Shown: piece by piece, positions 34,862-43,654 of the stretch
Numbering within the stretch: the first letter of the stretch is position 1
Layout of the letters: each line of letters begins with the position of its first letter
Program-made: the position numbers and the translations under genes
Notes under the pieces: model-generated
Seen by the model: only the letters and a program-made list of their open reading frames with translations
Database searches by the model: none
What the model was told of the DNA's origin: nothing
DNA from: Candidatus Aminicenantes bacterium UBA1061
GTDB taxonomy: Bacteria; Acidobacteriota; Aminicenantia; Aminicenantales; Saccharicenantaceae
Direction: 5' to 3'
Assembly (NCBI GenBank): GCA_002316315.1
Contig: DCDG01000043.1
Coordinates: 14,114 to 78,113, forward strand
Length of the DNA: 64,000 nucleotides

Positions 34862-34877
34862 CTGGCCCGACCCCATT
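34862..34877 (-). repeat. Solo copy of the GGGGTCGGGCCA element end
   Basis: The minus strand reads AATGGGGTCGGGCCAG, identical over 16 bases to 14834-14849. It begins at the first base of the OsmC stop codon (34877-34879, minus strand) and runs directly downstream of it. No opposing copy exists within the next 220 bases, so this is a single end or a degenerate element. Confidence 0.6.
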
Positions 34878-35314
34878 CAGCTATTTATTTTCATCTCCCA
34901 GGTAAGTTTTAAGGCTTTTTTATAAGTGGCGCTGACTCCGCAGTATTTATCCTGAGAAAGCTCTATGGCTCTTTTCAATTTATCTTCTGGCAAATCTTTG
35001 CCTGTAAACTCATAAATGACGTGCATTTTATAAAATTGTTTGGGGTGTTCTTCTGTCACTTCACCCTCGACTGTTATCCTGAATTTTTCCACCACTACCC
35101 GCATTTTATCCAGAACCGAAATGACATCCATCCCGGTGCAGCCGGCCAGAGCCACCAGCATCAGCGGCTTGGGTGGCGGGCCAAGTCCTTTACCCCCGGC
35201 TTCTGGAACAGAGTCCATGACGAGGCGGTGTCGGCCAATGGCCGCTTCAAAAGCCAGGCCATTTTTCCAGTCAGCCACAATAGACAGCTTATTATCGTGG
35301 TCCTTAGCACTCAT
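34877..35314 (-). CDS. OsmC/Ohr-family redox protein
   Basis: 145 residues from the ATG at 35314 (AAGGA 8 bases upstream; a GTG at 35320 is less likely). Both family cysteines are present: ALAGCTGMD and QDKYCGVSATY, with the KPLMLVALAGC block typical of the OsmC (YhfA-like) branch. These proteins reduce organic hydroperoxides or other electrophiles through the Cys pair, in the cytoplasm. The stop codon is immediately followed by the 16-base dispersed repeat. No OhrR-like regulator is nearby. Confidence 0.9.
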   Translation of the reverse strand: MSAKDHDNKLSIVADWKNGLAFEAAIGRHRLVMDSVPEAGGKGLGPPPKPLMLVALAGCTGMDVISVLDKMRVVVEKFRITVEGEVTEEHPKQFYKMHVIYEFTGKDLPEDKLKRAIELSQDKYCGVSATYKKALKLTWEMKINS

Positions 35315-35676
35315 CAGCACCGTCCTTCAGACTTTATTTAATACCTTCGTTTTATTTTACCAAAAGAAGCAGCCTTCAGGCCAAAGTTATTACTGGCCGA
35401 ACTCTGCTTTAAACAGCACCAAGGATAGAAGAATATACCCGGCTGCCCAGGCAGTTCATCCTCTATTTGTCCGATAGTCTTAATATAGATAATAGTCCGA
35501 ACACGATCAGAGGACTTCTATCCACTAGCCAGAAGATAGCCGTTACTTCCTAAATATCCATCACCGATAAATAATCAAACAGCTTGAATAACTGACCACC
35601 TGGATAGTATATTTAATCAGTCAGAAAGACCGAAGATAAAATATTCGGGCCAATTAAAGTTCTGAGGAGGTTAGAG
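35315..35676. other. Intergenic region, no gene recognised
   Basis: About 360 bases between the divergent OsmC and C69 genes. A possible plus-strand promoter is TTGAAT (35584-35589), 18 bases, TATATT (35608-35613), serving the C69 peptidase. The remainder shows no convincing frame, RNA gene or terminator. Confidence 0.4.
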
Positions 35677-37224
35677 ATGAAGGCTAAACAGAAAACAATT
35701 CCAGCTCTTATCCTTATTTTAATTTTTTTGGCTACTCTTGGTTTCTATTCTAAAGCGGCTGACCATAAAGTCCCTGACCACGGCCAGTTCAACTGCTACA
35801 CGATTCTCGTTGGGAAAACGGCCAGTGCCGATGGCTCGGTCATGATTGCCCATAATGAGGATGACTACGGTGAGATCATTGTTAACGTCAGAAAAATAGC
35901 TCCAAAAAATTATGGCCAGGCAGTCAAAATAAATCTCGGGCGGGGCGGAGTATTTGAGACTGACGGTCAGGTAAATGGCTTTCTCTGGATTGAGGCTACT
36001 GGCCAGGAATTTGCTGATAGTTTCGTCAATGAGTATGGTGTGGTCATTACCTCTAATAGCTGTCCTTCCCGGGAGGAGCGAGAAGATTTCACCGATGGCG
36101 GGGTTGGTTACATGTTGCGAAGAATTGTGGCCGAAAAAGCCTGCAGTGCTCGAGAAGCGGTCATGCTGGCCGGAGAATTAATTGAAAAATATGGCTACCG
36201 CAGCTCAGGCCGGACCTATTCCATTGCTGATAAAAATGAAGCCTGGATGCTGGCCGTCATTAAGGGACGGCACTGGTTTGCTCAGCGAGTACCTGACAAT
36301 GAAGTAGCTATTATTCCTAATTTTTATACCATAAGACAGATTCGTCTTGACGATCCGGAAAACTTTCTGGGCAGCGCTGACCTCATTGACTATGCCCGGG
36401 AAAACGGATGGTATGATGAAAAAAAGGACGGGCCCTTTGACTTCAAAAAAACCTTCAACCGGCCAGCCAGACGGGAGCCAGTTTTTGATGGAAACACGCT
36501 GAGGATGTGGCGCGGACTGTCTCTACTCAGCGGGCAAAAATGGGAAATAACCGGAGATTTTCCCTTTTCTTTCCGGCCAGCCAGCAAAATCACAGTGGAT
36601 AATCTAATGGCTGTGCTCCGCGATCATTATGAAAGAACAGAATATGATGCTACCTCCGGTTATAAGCAGGGCAGCCCCAATAAAACTAAATTCAGAACGA
36701 TCTGCACAGCTTCAACCATCAATTCTTTTGTGGCCTGTTTAAACGGGCAAAAGCCAGAACCCATCTCCGTTTTGACCTGGCTGGCTTTTGGCAAGCCCGA
36801 TACAACTGTTTTCCTGCCAGTTTATTACGGCCTGGAGAGCCTGCCTCCAGGGGCAGGATTTGGATCAAATGACCATGATTATGAGCTTCTTTATGAGCAG
36901 CATTTTAATCCGGTCGAGATCAAGGCGGCCAGCCACCAGCTTCTATCCACCAGAGTTCGCCAGTATGAAAATCTGGTTGAATCTAACTATGGTCAGATGA
37001 TCGAGTCGGTCAGAAAAGACCTCTGGCAGGTTGAGAGGGAATGTCAAAATAACAGCCGGGAATTTGAAGCCAGGTTTTTTTCTCTTTATCCCGGGGATAA
37101 AAAGGGAGCTCAAGAACTTCTCAATGATTATGAGCTGGCTATTTTTAAGAAGATCATCAGTCTCTATGATCAGCTTCTTAAAGAAAACAAACCCGGGGTT
37201 ACGGCTTCCGAGGCAGAATTTTAA
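35677..37224 (+). CDS. C69-family dipeptidase (PepD-like), exported
   Basis: 515 residues. Residues 8-28 are a signal peptide. The Ntn-hydrolase domain follows: Cys40 in FNCYTILVGKTASADGS is the catalytic nucleophile, with HNEDD and the downstream NSCPSREER segment conserved in family C69. The family removes N-terminal dipeptides after self-cleavage exposes the Cys; here it would occur in the periplasm. GAGGAGG lies 6 bases before the ATG. It fits with two M28 peptidases and several glycosidases in the window as part of a secreted degradation repertoire. It is convergent with the GH38 mannosidase. Confidence 0.9.
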   Translation: MKAKQKTIPALILILIFLATLGFYSKAADHKVPDHGQFNCYTILVGKTASADGSVMIAHNEDDYGEIIVNVRKIAPKNYGQAVKINLGRGGVFETDGQVNGFLWIEATGQEFADSFVNEYGVVITSNSCPSREEREDFTDGGVGYMLRRIVAEKACSAREAVMLAGELIEKYGYRSSGRTYSIADKNEAWMLAVIKGRHWFAQRVPDNEVAIIPNFYTIRQIRLDDPENFLGSADLIDYARENGWYDEKKDGPFDFKKTFNRPARREPVFDGNTLRMWRGLSLLSGQKWEITGDFPFSFRPASKITVDNLMAVLRDHYERTEYDATSGYKQGSPNKTKFRTICTASTINSFVACLNGQKPEPISVLTWLAFGKPDTTVFLPVYYGLESLPPGAGFGSNDHDYELLYEQHFNPVEIKAASHQLLSTRVRQYENLVESNYGQMIESVRKDLWQVERECQNNSREFEARFFSLYPGDKKGAQELLNDYELAIFKKIISLYDQLLKENKPGVTASEAEF

Positions 37225-37284
37225 TTCCTAGAACTTAATAGCTACTTTACCGCCGGTCTCAGCCTTTTTTGTTTTATACAGAGC

Positions 37285-40200
37285 TTATCTGACATAGATT
37301 TCATCTATGAGCAGCCAGGCCGGGCGGCCAGCCCCGCGGAAGCCCTCAGGCACAGTGCCAATATTAGAAGCTGTTAGTCTGATAAAGCGGGCCTGGCGGC
37401 CTTTCAGGCTAAAGCCCAGGTTTCTGGCTGCTGGCTCACGTGCTTTTCCGGCTTCCGAGGCAGGTAATTTTTGATCAACAATGGTCTCAAATTTTTTCCC
37501 ATCCAGAGAAAGCTCAATCTTAATGGCGGCTGGCAGGAAGATACCGGCACTATTATTTTCGAAACAGCTGAGTTCCAGCTCATAAACGTCTCTTTTTTCA
37601 CCCAGATCAAGAACTACCTTCAGGTCGTCACCCTCATATCCCTCCCAGTTTTCATCTGAAGCCTCTGGCCTGGCTTTAACCAGATCAATTAACGTCTTGT
37701 CCTCACCGGCACCAATTCTGTTTTTGGCTGGCGGATTGAAATAGATAACCTCAGCTACGGGTAGCGACTGGCTGTAATAAGCGGTAGCTATCACACTTGG
37801 TAATCTCACCGGATGGAAAGCTCTGGCTTTGAGAATTTTATTTCCGCTTATGCTCAGCTCCTCTGTATAAAGCGGAGATTTAACTGTTGGCTCGCTGCCA
37901 TCAAGGGTATAATGAATTTCAATTCCATCCAGGGGAACAGTTATCGAGACTGAAGCCGGCCGGGCGGGACTGACATGAGCAGTGGCCGGTGTGATGACTG
38001 GTTGAGGCACAACCGCCCACCTCTCATAATCTTCTGGCTTCCGGTCAAGACGGTCAAATAAACCTTGAGCTGGTTTTGGCTCTTTATAATCATTTAAAGC
38101 AACCGTTAACGCCAGGATTTTTATCGAGCTATTTCTGGGCAGAACAATTTCTTTAGCCCCCAGGGGCAGGTCAATTTTATATTTAAAGATATAGCCATAA
38201 ATATAAGGTTCATTGCCATCAGGGCCAGCCAGCGGACGGTGAAGATGGGTGGTAAAAAAGGCCACCTCATCCTGAAGGATATAACCCGGCGTCAGACCGG
38301 CATAAGTAAACCGGTCCTGGTCAAAGTCAAGACTGGCCGCCGGTCCTTCCGCCCACAACCGGTTATCCCACTGGCCAATGAAGCCAGACCAGTAGCCGAC
38401 TGGCATCTCGACTTCCCTCTGGACAATTCTGAATACTCCCTTCTGGTTTTCATCGGAAGCTGCCGCCAGAATATAAAGGCAATTAAAATTTCCCTGAGGC
38501 AGGCTGAGTACCTGGCCCTCGCAGCTCAGGGCATTTTTTGCTCCATCAAATTTCGGACCAAGTTTGAAATGCACCCTATCAACCTGAATTGAATCAGGAA
38601 TTAACTCGGCGGGGTAAGTCCAGCCGGCAGCCTCAAAAGCTCCATCGCTGCGGTTGTGATCAAAGCTCAAGATATCAATATTGTAAGGCAGATCAACCGG
38701 CCTGGAGACTGGCTGAGTTAACAGTTTGCCTGGCGGATTAATTTCCACCGCCAGACTCTTCAAGCCAAAAGGTTCAAGATCAAAGGTCAACTTATTGGCT
38801 TTAAACTGAGCTGCTCCTAACCTATCCTCCACCCCATTGATTTCGCTGGCCGCTTTAATGGGCGAAGGAAAAGTCAGACTGGCTTTTTTTACAGACTGCC
38901 CCCTGGTTTCCACTACTCTGATTATAATCTCTTCTGAATTTTCAGCCTTTTTTATCGCCAGAACTCTTACACCTTTAGGCTCAACGGACAGAAAGCTAAA
39001 TTTTTTACCGAACGGCCCCGGATGAGCCTGCGTTTCAAAGGCAATTAAGGGCTGATTAAGCCTCAAAGCCTGCTCGCTCGTCCCGGCCTGACGCCAATCA
39101 CCTTGATGTCCATAAAGGGCATAAATAATTTCATGACGGCCAAAATCCTGGGTAGCCTGCTCTTTTGGCCAGTTTCTGACCCCTGGAGTATAAAGGAGAG
39201 TTAGGCGAAGGATGTTGTCGGCCGGTTTATCCGACCCGTATTTACAATCTTCCAGAACCGATACGCCATAGGAACCGTTTTTGTCTGTCAGATCAAACCA
39301 CAGGTGGGACGGAACTTCAAATTTTTTCGGATCGTTGTTGCCTCTTTCCAGAGTGCCCACCTCCCAGTTATAGGTAGCCATCGGATTAGACACGGTCAGG
39401 GGGAAAACTGCTTTAAGACATGATTCGGCTGTGGACCAGTCTATCTGATTGTTCCATTCAACCCGCTCACCTGCTTCACCGGCAGACAGCCTGATAATCT
39501 GGACAAACTTTGAATGTCTTGACTCCCGTTCAATTTTAATAGCTACCCGGGCTGGCCCATTTTCCAGCACGGTTATTTCGGCCGGACCTTCGACATAACC
39601 GACCGGAGGTTTAATTCTATCCTCCCAGTCCATATTCCAGGCTGGCCACTGCTGCGGTTTTTCATAATGAAAAGATAAACGCGCCGGCGAAACCAGCAGC
39701 TCCTTTTTAACCTTTTTATCATAGATGCTGGAAACGTCCCCATCACGGTTAATTCTAACCATATAGCGGAGGTTTTCCAGGCTGTTTTTTTCAGCCTTGA
39801 GACCAGTATTTTGCTGACACGGTTGAACTGAAGGCCTGACATCATAAACACTGAAACCCAACGAAGGTACTTTTGCCAGGAAAATGATCTTAACCCTATT
39901 TCCTTCAATGTCTTTAATCTGGGAGGGAGTCTCGAGGCCGTCCGGGCCAAAAACCCGGCAGCTGGTTATGGCCTCCGGAAATTCTACTTCAGCTTCAACT
40001 AGATCTTCCCGGTCAAAAGCCAGCGGATTATAAACAGCCAGTGGCCGGCCAGTCACCCTGGTATCAAGACCACCTATAACTGCCCCGGCTGAGTTCTTCA
40101 GGACCTGTTCGAATTGATTGGCAGCTAGAATCTCGTCGTTCCAGGAAAATTCATAGGCCCGGGGAATGCTTGTCCCGGGAAGTATGTCATGAAACTGAGC

Positions 40201-41322
40201 ACCAAGGACCAGCCGCCAGGCTTCATTCAGCCTGGTTTGATCGTAGCCAATTCCACCTGACCAGGCACCGATAACGGCGGCAGTTTCAGCCGAGAAGCCG
40301 AGAAATTCATTTTTTCGGTTCCAGCGCTTTATGGCCGCCTGCGAGGTAATTGAGCCAGCTGAGTGATTGGTCAGAAGGAATTCTCCCCGATAAACGGGAA
40401 GTTTCTGCTTCTGTTCAGGGGTGATGGCCACAAACAGATCCTCAGCTTTGGAGGCAGCAATTTTGATTTCGCTTTCGCGACTGCTGGCCAGACTTTTTTC
40501 CAGATTGATAACAGAATTTTCATCCGGTGCTCCGCCCACATCGCCTGTTCCATAATACATATAATCTGCATAAACGCCGTATTTCTGGCCATTATCTTTC
40601 ACCCTTTTCATCCAGATTTCGTTCTGAGTTAAGTCGCCACTGATTTTACTGACATAGTCACCCGGATTAAGGGCAGCGATGAGAGACTGCCCATCAGGCC
40701 CGTCCCAAACGCCAAGGTTAAAGGGGATGCCGATGGCTGAGCCCCAGGAAAGCTTCTGGGTAGAAAAACCCTTTAGCCCGCAGTGAGCCAGAATGGAAGG
40801 CAGTGAAGCCGGGAAGCCAAAACAATCAGGCAAGATATATTCCCGGCTGCTAAAGCCAAATTCTCGCCGAAAATAATGAGTGCCATAGAGAACCTGCCTG
40901 ATGATCGATTCAGCCGAAGGTGCCATCACATCATTTTCTTCCATAGAAGAGCCGGCAGGAAACCACCTCCCCTGAGCGACATAATCTTTAACTTTCTTAT
41001 ACTCTTCCGGATAATATTCATTCATCATCCGGTAGCGATTAGCTCCACTGAAATTGAAAACATAATGCGGGTATTTTTCAAAAAGGGAAAAATTATCAAC
41101 CATGGTCTTCCAGATATATTCTTTAATTGTCTTCTGGTAATCCCAGCGCCATTGAGTATCAAGATGGGCATAACCAACCGTAAATAGAATTTTTTCCCGG
41201 CTGAGATCCGAGCTGGCCTGAGCCTGAACGAGAGCTGGATAGACAAAAGACAGGCCTATCAAAATTAAAACAAAAAACAAGAGCGCAGACTTCCTGCCCC
41301 TTAGATTTTTTAGGCTGTTCAT
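37285..41322 (-). CDS. GH38 alpha-mannosidase with C-terminal accessory domains
   Basis: 1345 residues from the ATG at 41322, preceded by GAGG at 7 bases (another ATG at 41334 lacks a site). Residues 13-36 are a signal peptide. The GH38 domain starts with VGYAHLDTQWRW (zinc His and Asp), continues through the EENDVMAPS segment and YILPDCFGFPASLP, whose Asp is the usual nucleophile, and ends in the typical beta-sandwich part. The last 300 residues carry a chitobiase-C-like segment (IEIHYTLDGSEPTVKSPLY) and a discoidin/F5-8C-like carbohydrate-binding sandwich (LELSCFENNSAGIFLPAAIKIELS). It should trim alpha-mannosides on glycans outside the cytoplasm. It stands alone, convergent with the C69 gene. 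Confidence 0.9.
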   Translation of the reverse strand: MNSLKNLRGRKSALLFFVLILIGLSFVYPALVQAQASSDLSREKILFTVGYAHLDTQWRWDYQKTIKEYIWKTMVDNFSLFEKYPHYVFNFSGANRYRMMNEYYPEEYKKVKDYVAQGRWFPAGSSMEENDVMAPSAESIIRQVLYGTHYFRREFGFSSREYILPDCFGFPASLPSILAHCGLKGFSTQKLSWGSAIGIPFNLGVWDGPDGQSLIAALNPGDYVSKISGDLTQNEIWMKRVKDNGQKYGVYADYMYYGTGDVGGAPDENSVINLEKSLASSRESEIKIAASKAEDLFVAITPEQKQKLPVYRGEFLLTNHSAGSITSQAAIKRWNRKNEFLGFSAETAAVIGAWSGGIGYDQTRLNEAWRLVLGAQFHDILPGTSIPRAYEFSWNDEILAANQFEQVLKNSAGAVIGGLDTRVTGRPLAVYNPLAFDREDLVEAEVEFPEAITSCRVFGPDGLETPSQIKDIEGNRVKIIFLAKVPSLGFSVYDVRPSVQPCQQNTGLKAEKNSLENLRYMVRINRDGDVSSIYDKKVKKELLVSPARLSFHYEKPQQWPAWNMDWEDRIKPPVGYVEGPAEITVLENGPARVAIKIERESRHSKFVQIIRLSAGEAGERVEWNNQIDWSTAESCLKAVFPLTVSNPMATYNWEVGTLERGNNDPKKFEVPSHLWFDLTDKNGSYGVSVLEDCKYGSDKPADNILRLTLLYTPGVRNWPKEQATQDFGRHEIIYALYGHQGDWRQAGTSEQALRLNQPLIAFETQAHPGPFGKKFSFLSVEPKGVRVLAIKKAENSEEIIIRVVETRGQSVKKASLTFPSPIKAASEINGVEDRLGAAQFKANKLTFDLEPFGLKSLAVEINPPGKLLTQPVSRPVDLPYNIDILSFDHNRSDGAFEAAGWTYPAELIPDSIQVDRVHFKLGPKFDGAKNALSCEGQVLSLPQGNFNCLYILAAASDENQKGVFRIVQREVEMPVGYWSGFIGQWDNRLWAEGPAASLDFDQDRFTYAGLTPGYILQDEVAFFTTHLHRPLAGPDGNEPYIYGYIFKYKIDLPLGAKEIVLPRNSSIKILALTVALNDYKEPKPAQGLFDRLDRKPEDYERWAVVPQPVITPATAHVSPARPASVSITVPLDGIEIHYTLDGSEPTVKSPLYTEELSISGNKILKARAFHPVRLPSVIATAYYSQSLPVAEVIYFNPPAKNRIGAGEDKTLIDLVKARPEASDENWEGYEGDDLKVVLDLGEKRDVYELELSCFENNSAGIFLPAAIKIELSLDGKKFETIVDQKLPASEAGKAREPAARNLGFSLKGRQARFIRLTASNIGTVPEGFRGAGRPAWLLIDEIYVR

Positions 41323-41403
41323 AACAAACCTCATTTAATTTTTTTATTAGACAAATTCCCTCTTCTCAATTTAAAAAAACGCCCTATCAGGCTGCCTTCA
41401 TGC

Positions 41404-42717
41404 TCAATCATAATATTCAAGACCAAGGTGGGTAATGAGCTCTTCACCCTTTATATAGCGCAGGGTGTTTTTAAGTTTCATTAATTGAATGAACAGATCA
41501 TGCTCTGGATAGAGTTCCGGAGCACACATCGGGCTCTTGAAATAAAACGACAGCCATTCCTGGATTCCGCGGAAGCCTGCCCTCTGAGCCAGATCTATAA
41601 ACAGGACGAGATCCAGGACGATGGGAGCAGCCAGAATGCTGTCACGGCAAAGAAAATCAACTTTGATTTGCATCGGATAGCCCAACCAGCCAAAAATATC
41701 AATGTTATCCCAGCCTTCTTTATTATCACCGCGGGGAGGATAATAATTTATCCGCACCTTATGATAAAAATGACCATAAAGCTCGGGGTAAACTTCAGGC
41801 TGAAGAATATATTCAAGCGAACCCAGCTTGCTCTCTTCTTTTGTTTTGAAGGATTCGGGATCGTCCAGCACCTCGCCATCCCGGTTACCCAGGATATTAG
41901 TCGAAAACCAACCATCTAAACCGATCATCCTGGCTTTTAGCCCCGGGGCTATGATGGTCTTCATCATGGTTTGACCCGTCTTATAGTCCTTCCCGGCCAC
42001 CGGCAGATTATGCTGTTTGGCCAGCTCAATCATGGCCGGAATATCAACTGTCAGGTTGGGCGCTCCATTAACAAAAGGTACACCAGATTGAAGCGCAGCG
42101 TAAGCATAAATCATGCTTGGAGCAATAGCCGGATGATTTTCTTTCATGGCTTTTTCAAAAGACTCGATTGTCTGATGAACCTCGGCCTTTTTCATAAAAA
42201 TTTCGGTCGAGGCACACCAGATCATGACCAGACGGCTAAGCTGGTTTTCTTCCTTGAACTTTTTTATATCATCCATTAACTGCAGAGCGAGATCATACTT
42301 AGTCGCACCGTTTTTCTTATTTGGCCCATCAAGCTTTTTAACATAGGAGTGGTCAAAAACAGCCGGCCAGGCTTTAATCTTTTCCATTTCTTCTTTGACC
42401 GGATCCAGATGCTCTTTTTTCAGAACCCCGGCTTTAAGGGCCGCTTCATAAGCATTATCAGGGAAAATGTCCCAGGCACCAAAAACCAGATCATTCAAAT
42501 CAGTCAGCTCGACAAAATCTTTTATCTTAGGTACTCGTTTTTCCGTCCTCTTCCCAAGTCTGATGGTTCCCATCTGGGTGAGGGAGCCAAAAGGCTGGTT
42601 GAGGCCCTTACGGACCAGCATGGTACCGGCAATAAAAGTTGTGGCTACTGCTCCTAAACCTGGAATCAGAACACCCAATTTTCCTTCCGGTGTTTTAATT
42701 TCGATTTTATCTTTCAT
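41404..42717 (-). CDS. ino1: Myo-inositol-1-phosphate synthase
   Basis: 437 residues from the ATG at 42717, preceded by GAGGAGAT. A Rossmann start (GVLIPGLGAVATTFIAG) binds NAD. The family blocks SGVPFVNGAPNLTVDIPA, AGKDYKTGQTMMKTIIAPG (catalytic Lys and Asp), WFSTNILGNRDG and KVDFLCRDSILAAPIVLDL follow in order. It isomerises glucose 6-phosphate to inositol 1-phosphate with internal NAD cycling. It is divergent from a PI-phosphate-synthase-like gene 292 bases away; the two would make an inositol lipid. It has its own minus-strand promoter (TTGAAG-17-TATGTT). INO1 is common in actinobacteria and archaea and patchy elsewhere. Confidence 0.93.
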   Translation of the reverse strand: MKDKIEIKTPEGKLGVLIPGLGAVATTFIAGTMLVRKGLNQPFGSLTQMGTIRLGKRTEKRVPKIKDFVELTDLNDLVFGAWDIFPDNAYEAALKAGVLKKEHLDPVKEEMEKIKAWPAVFDHSYVKKLDGPNKKNGATKYDLALQLMDDIKKFKEENQLSRLVMIWCASTEIFMKKAEVHQTIESFEKAMKENHPAIAPSMIYAYAALQSGVPFVNGAPNLTVDIPAMIELAKQHNLPVAGKDYKTGQTMMKTIIAPGLKARMIGLDGWFSTNILGNRDGEVLDDPESFKTKEESKLGSLEYILQPEVYPELYGHFYHKVRINYYPPRGDNKEGWDNIDIFGWLGYPMQIKVDFLCRDSILAAPIVLDLVLFIDLAQRAGFRGIQEWLSFYFKSPMCAPELYPEHDLFIQLMKLKNTLRYIKGEELITHLGLEYYD

Positions 42718-42764
42718 GTCTATCTCCTCTAGGCAAAGATTTTTGGGCAAAAATAATATAAAAA

Positions 42765-42793
42765 AACATATCACAGGCTCGGTTTTTCTTCAA
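42765..42793 (-). promoter_or_regulatory. Sigma-70 promoter of ino1
   Basis: Minus strand: TTGAAG (42793-42788), 17 bases, TATGTT (42770-42765). The leader of about 41 bases includes GAGGAGAT before the ATG at 42717. Confidence 0.6.
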
Positions 42794-42971
42794 CTTAAAA
42801 CCTGAAATCCTCCTCTTTAGCAGCCAGAAGTCACGGGTAAATATTCCTGATCCCCCTTGCTCCCCACCGGCCTGATTAATCCTGCCTGAGGCTGGCTCGC
42901 CAACTGATCAGGACCAGTCAAAAAGCATAATAACTGACTGCGAAAATAACCGGCTGCAACTGAGTAAAATA

Positions 42972-43000
42972 TTGATATTCAAGCTCTGAACTCCTATAAT
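42972..43000 (+). promoter_or_regulatory. Sigma-70 promoter of the PI-phosphate-synthase-like gene, likely leaderless
   Basis: TTGATA (42972-42977), 17 bases, perfect TATAAT (42995-43000). The ATG at 43010 follows after 9 bases with no Shine-Dalgarno, so the transcript would have a leader of 0-3 bases. Confidence 0.75.
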
Positions 43001-43009
43001 TGATAAGCA

Positions 43010-43648
43010 ATGGTCACCTATGAGAATAAGGGCTTCAGATTTCTGCCAAAAAATCTAATTATTTTTACTTTGAAATTTTTTGACCGTATATCTCTTTTTT
43101 TCGTTCAGCTGAAAATTAATCCAAATCATCTCAGCCTGGCCGGACTTCTGGCTGGCCTGCTGGTCGGTCTTTTCTACGCCCTGGCTCTGCCAGTCTGGGC
43201 TTTAGTCTTCCTTCTTATTTCCGGCATGATGGACATTCTCGACGGCAAGGTGGCTACTAACGGTAACAGGAAAACCCGTTTCGGAGCTGTTTTTGATTCC
43301 AGCCTGGACAGATATTCAGAATTTGCCATATATTTTGGCCTTGGTTATTACTTCCGTCATCACTGGGTTCTGTGGGTGATAGCTCTGGCTTTTCTGGGTT
43401 CGACTATGGTCAGTTATACCAAGGCGCGGGCTGAAGGGCTTGGAATTCAATGCCAGATGGGAATCATGCAGAGAGCCGAAAGATTAGTTCTCTTGATTTT
43501 GGGCACGCTCATCGGCCTGATTATTCGTCGCTTTGATCAAGCCATGATCATAACGATTATTATTCTGACCTTTGCCTCTAATCTCACCGCTATTCAGAGA
43601 ATAATATTTGTCTATAAGCAGGAGCGACAAGAAGGAAATAAATCTTGA
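43010..43648 (+). CDS. CDP-alcohol phosphatidyltransferase, PI-phosphate-synthase-like
   Basis: 212 residues, about six helices. The catalytic signature is D75xxD78G79xxA82 ... G92xxxD96xxxD100 (MMDILDGKVA, FGAVFDSSLDRYSE). The usual Arg after Ala82 is Thr83. DSSLDRYSEF and RAEGLGIQCQMGIMQRAERL are the blocks I associate with phosphatidylinositol-phosphate synthase and archaeal AIP synthase, so the acceptor is probably inositol 1-phosphate from the ino1 gene next door. It acts at the inner membrane on CDP-diacylglycerol or CDP-ether lipid. The ATG has no ribosome site; a strong promoter ends 9 bases before it, suggesting a leaderless message. Confidence 0.82.
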   Translation: MVTYENKGFRFLPKNLIIFTLKFFDRISLFFVQLKINPNHLSLAGLLAGLLVGLFYALALPVWALVFLLISGMMDILDGKVATNGNRKTRFGAVFDSSLDRYSEFAIYFGLGYYFRHHWVLWVIALAFLGSTMVSYTKARAEGLGIQCQMGIMQRAERLVLLILGTLIGLIIRRFDQAMIITIIILTFASNLTAIQRIIFVYKQERQEGNKS

Positions 43649-43654
43649 TTTAAA

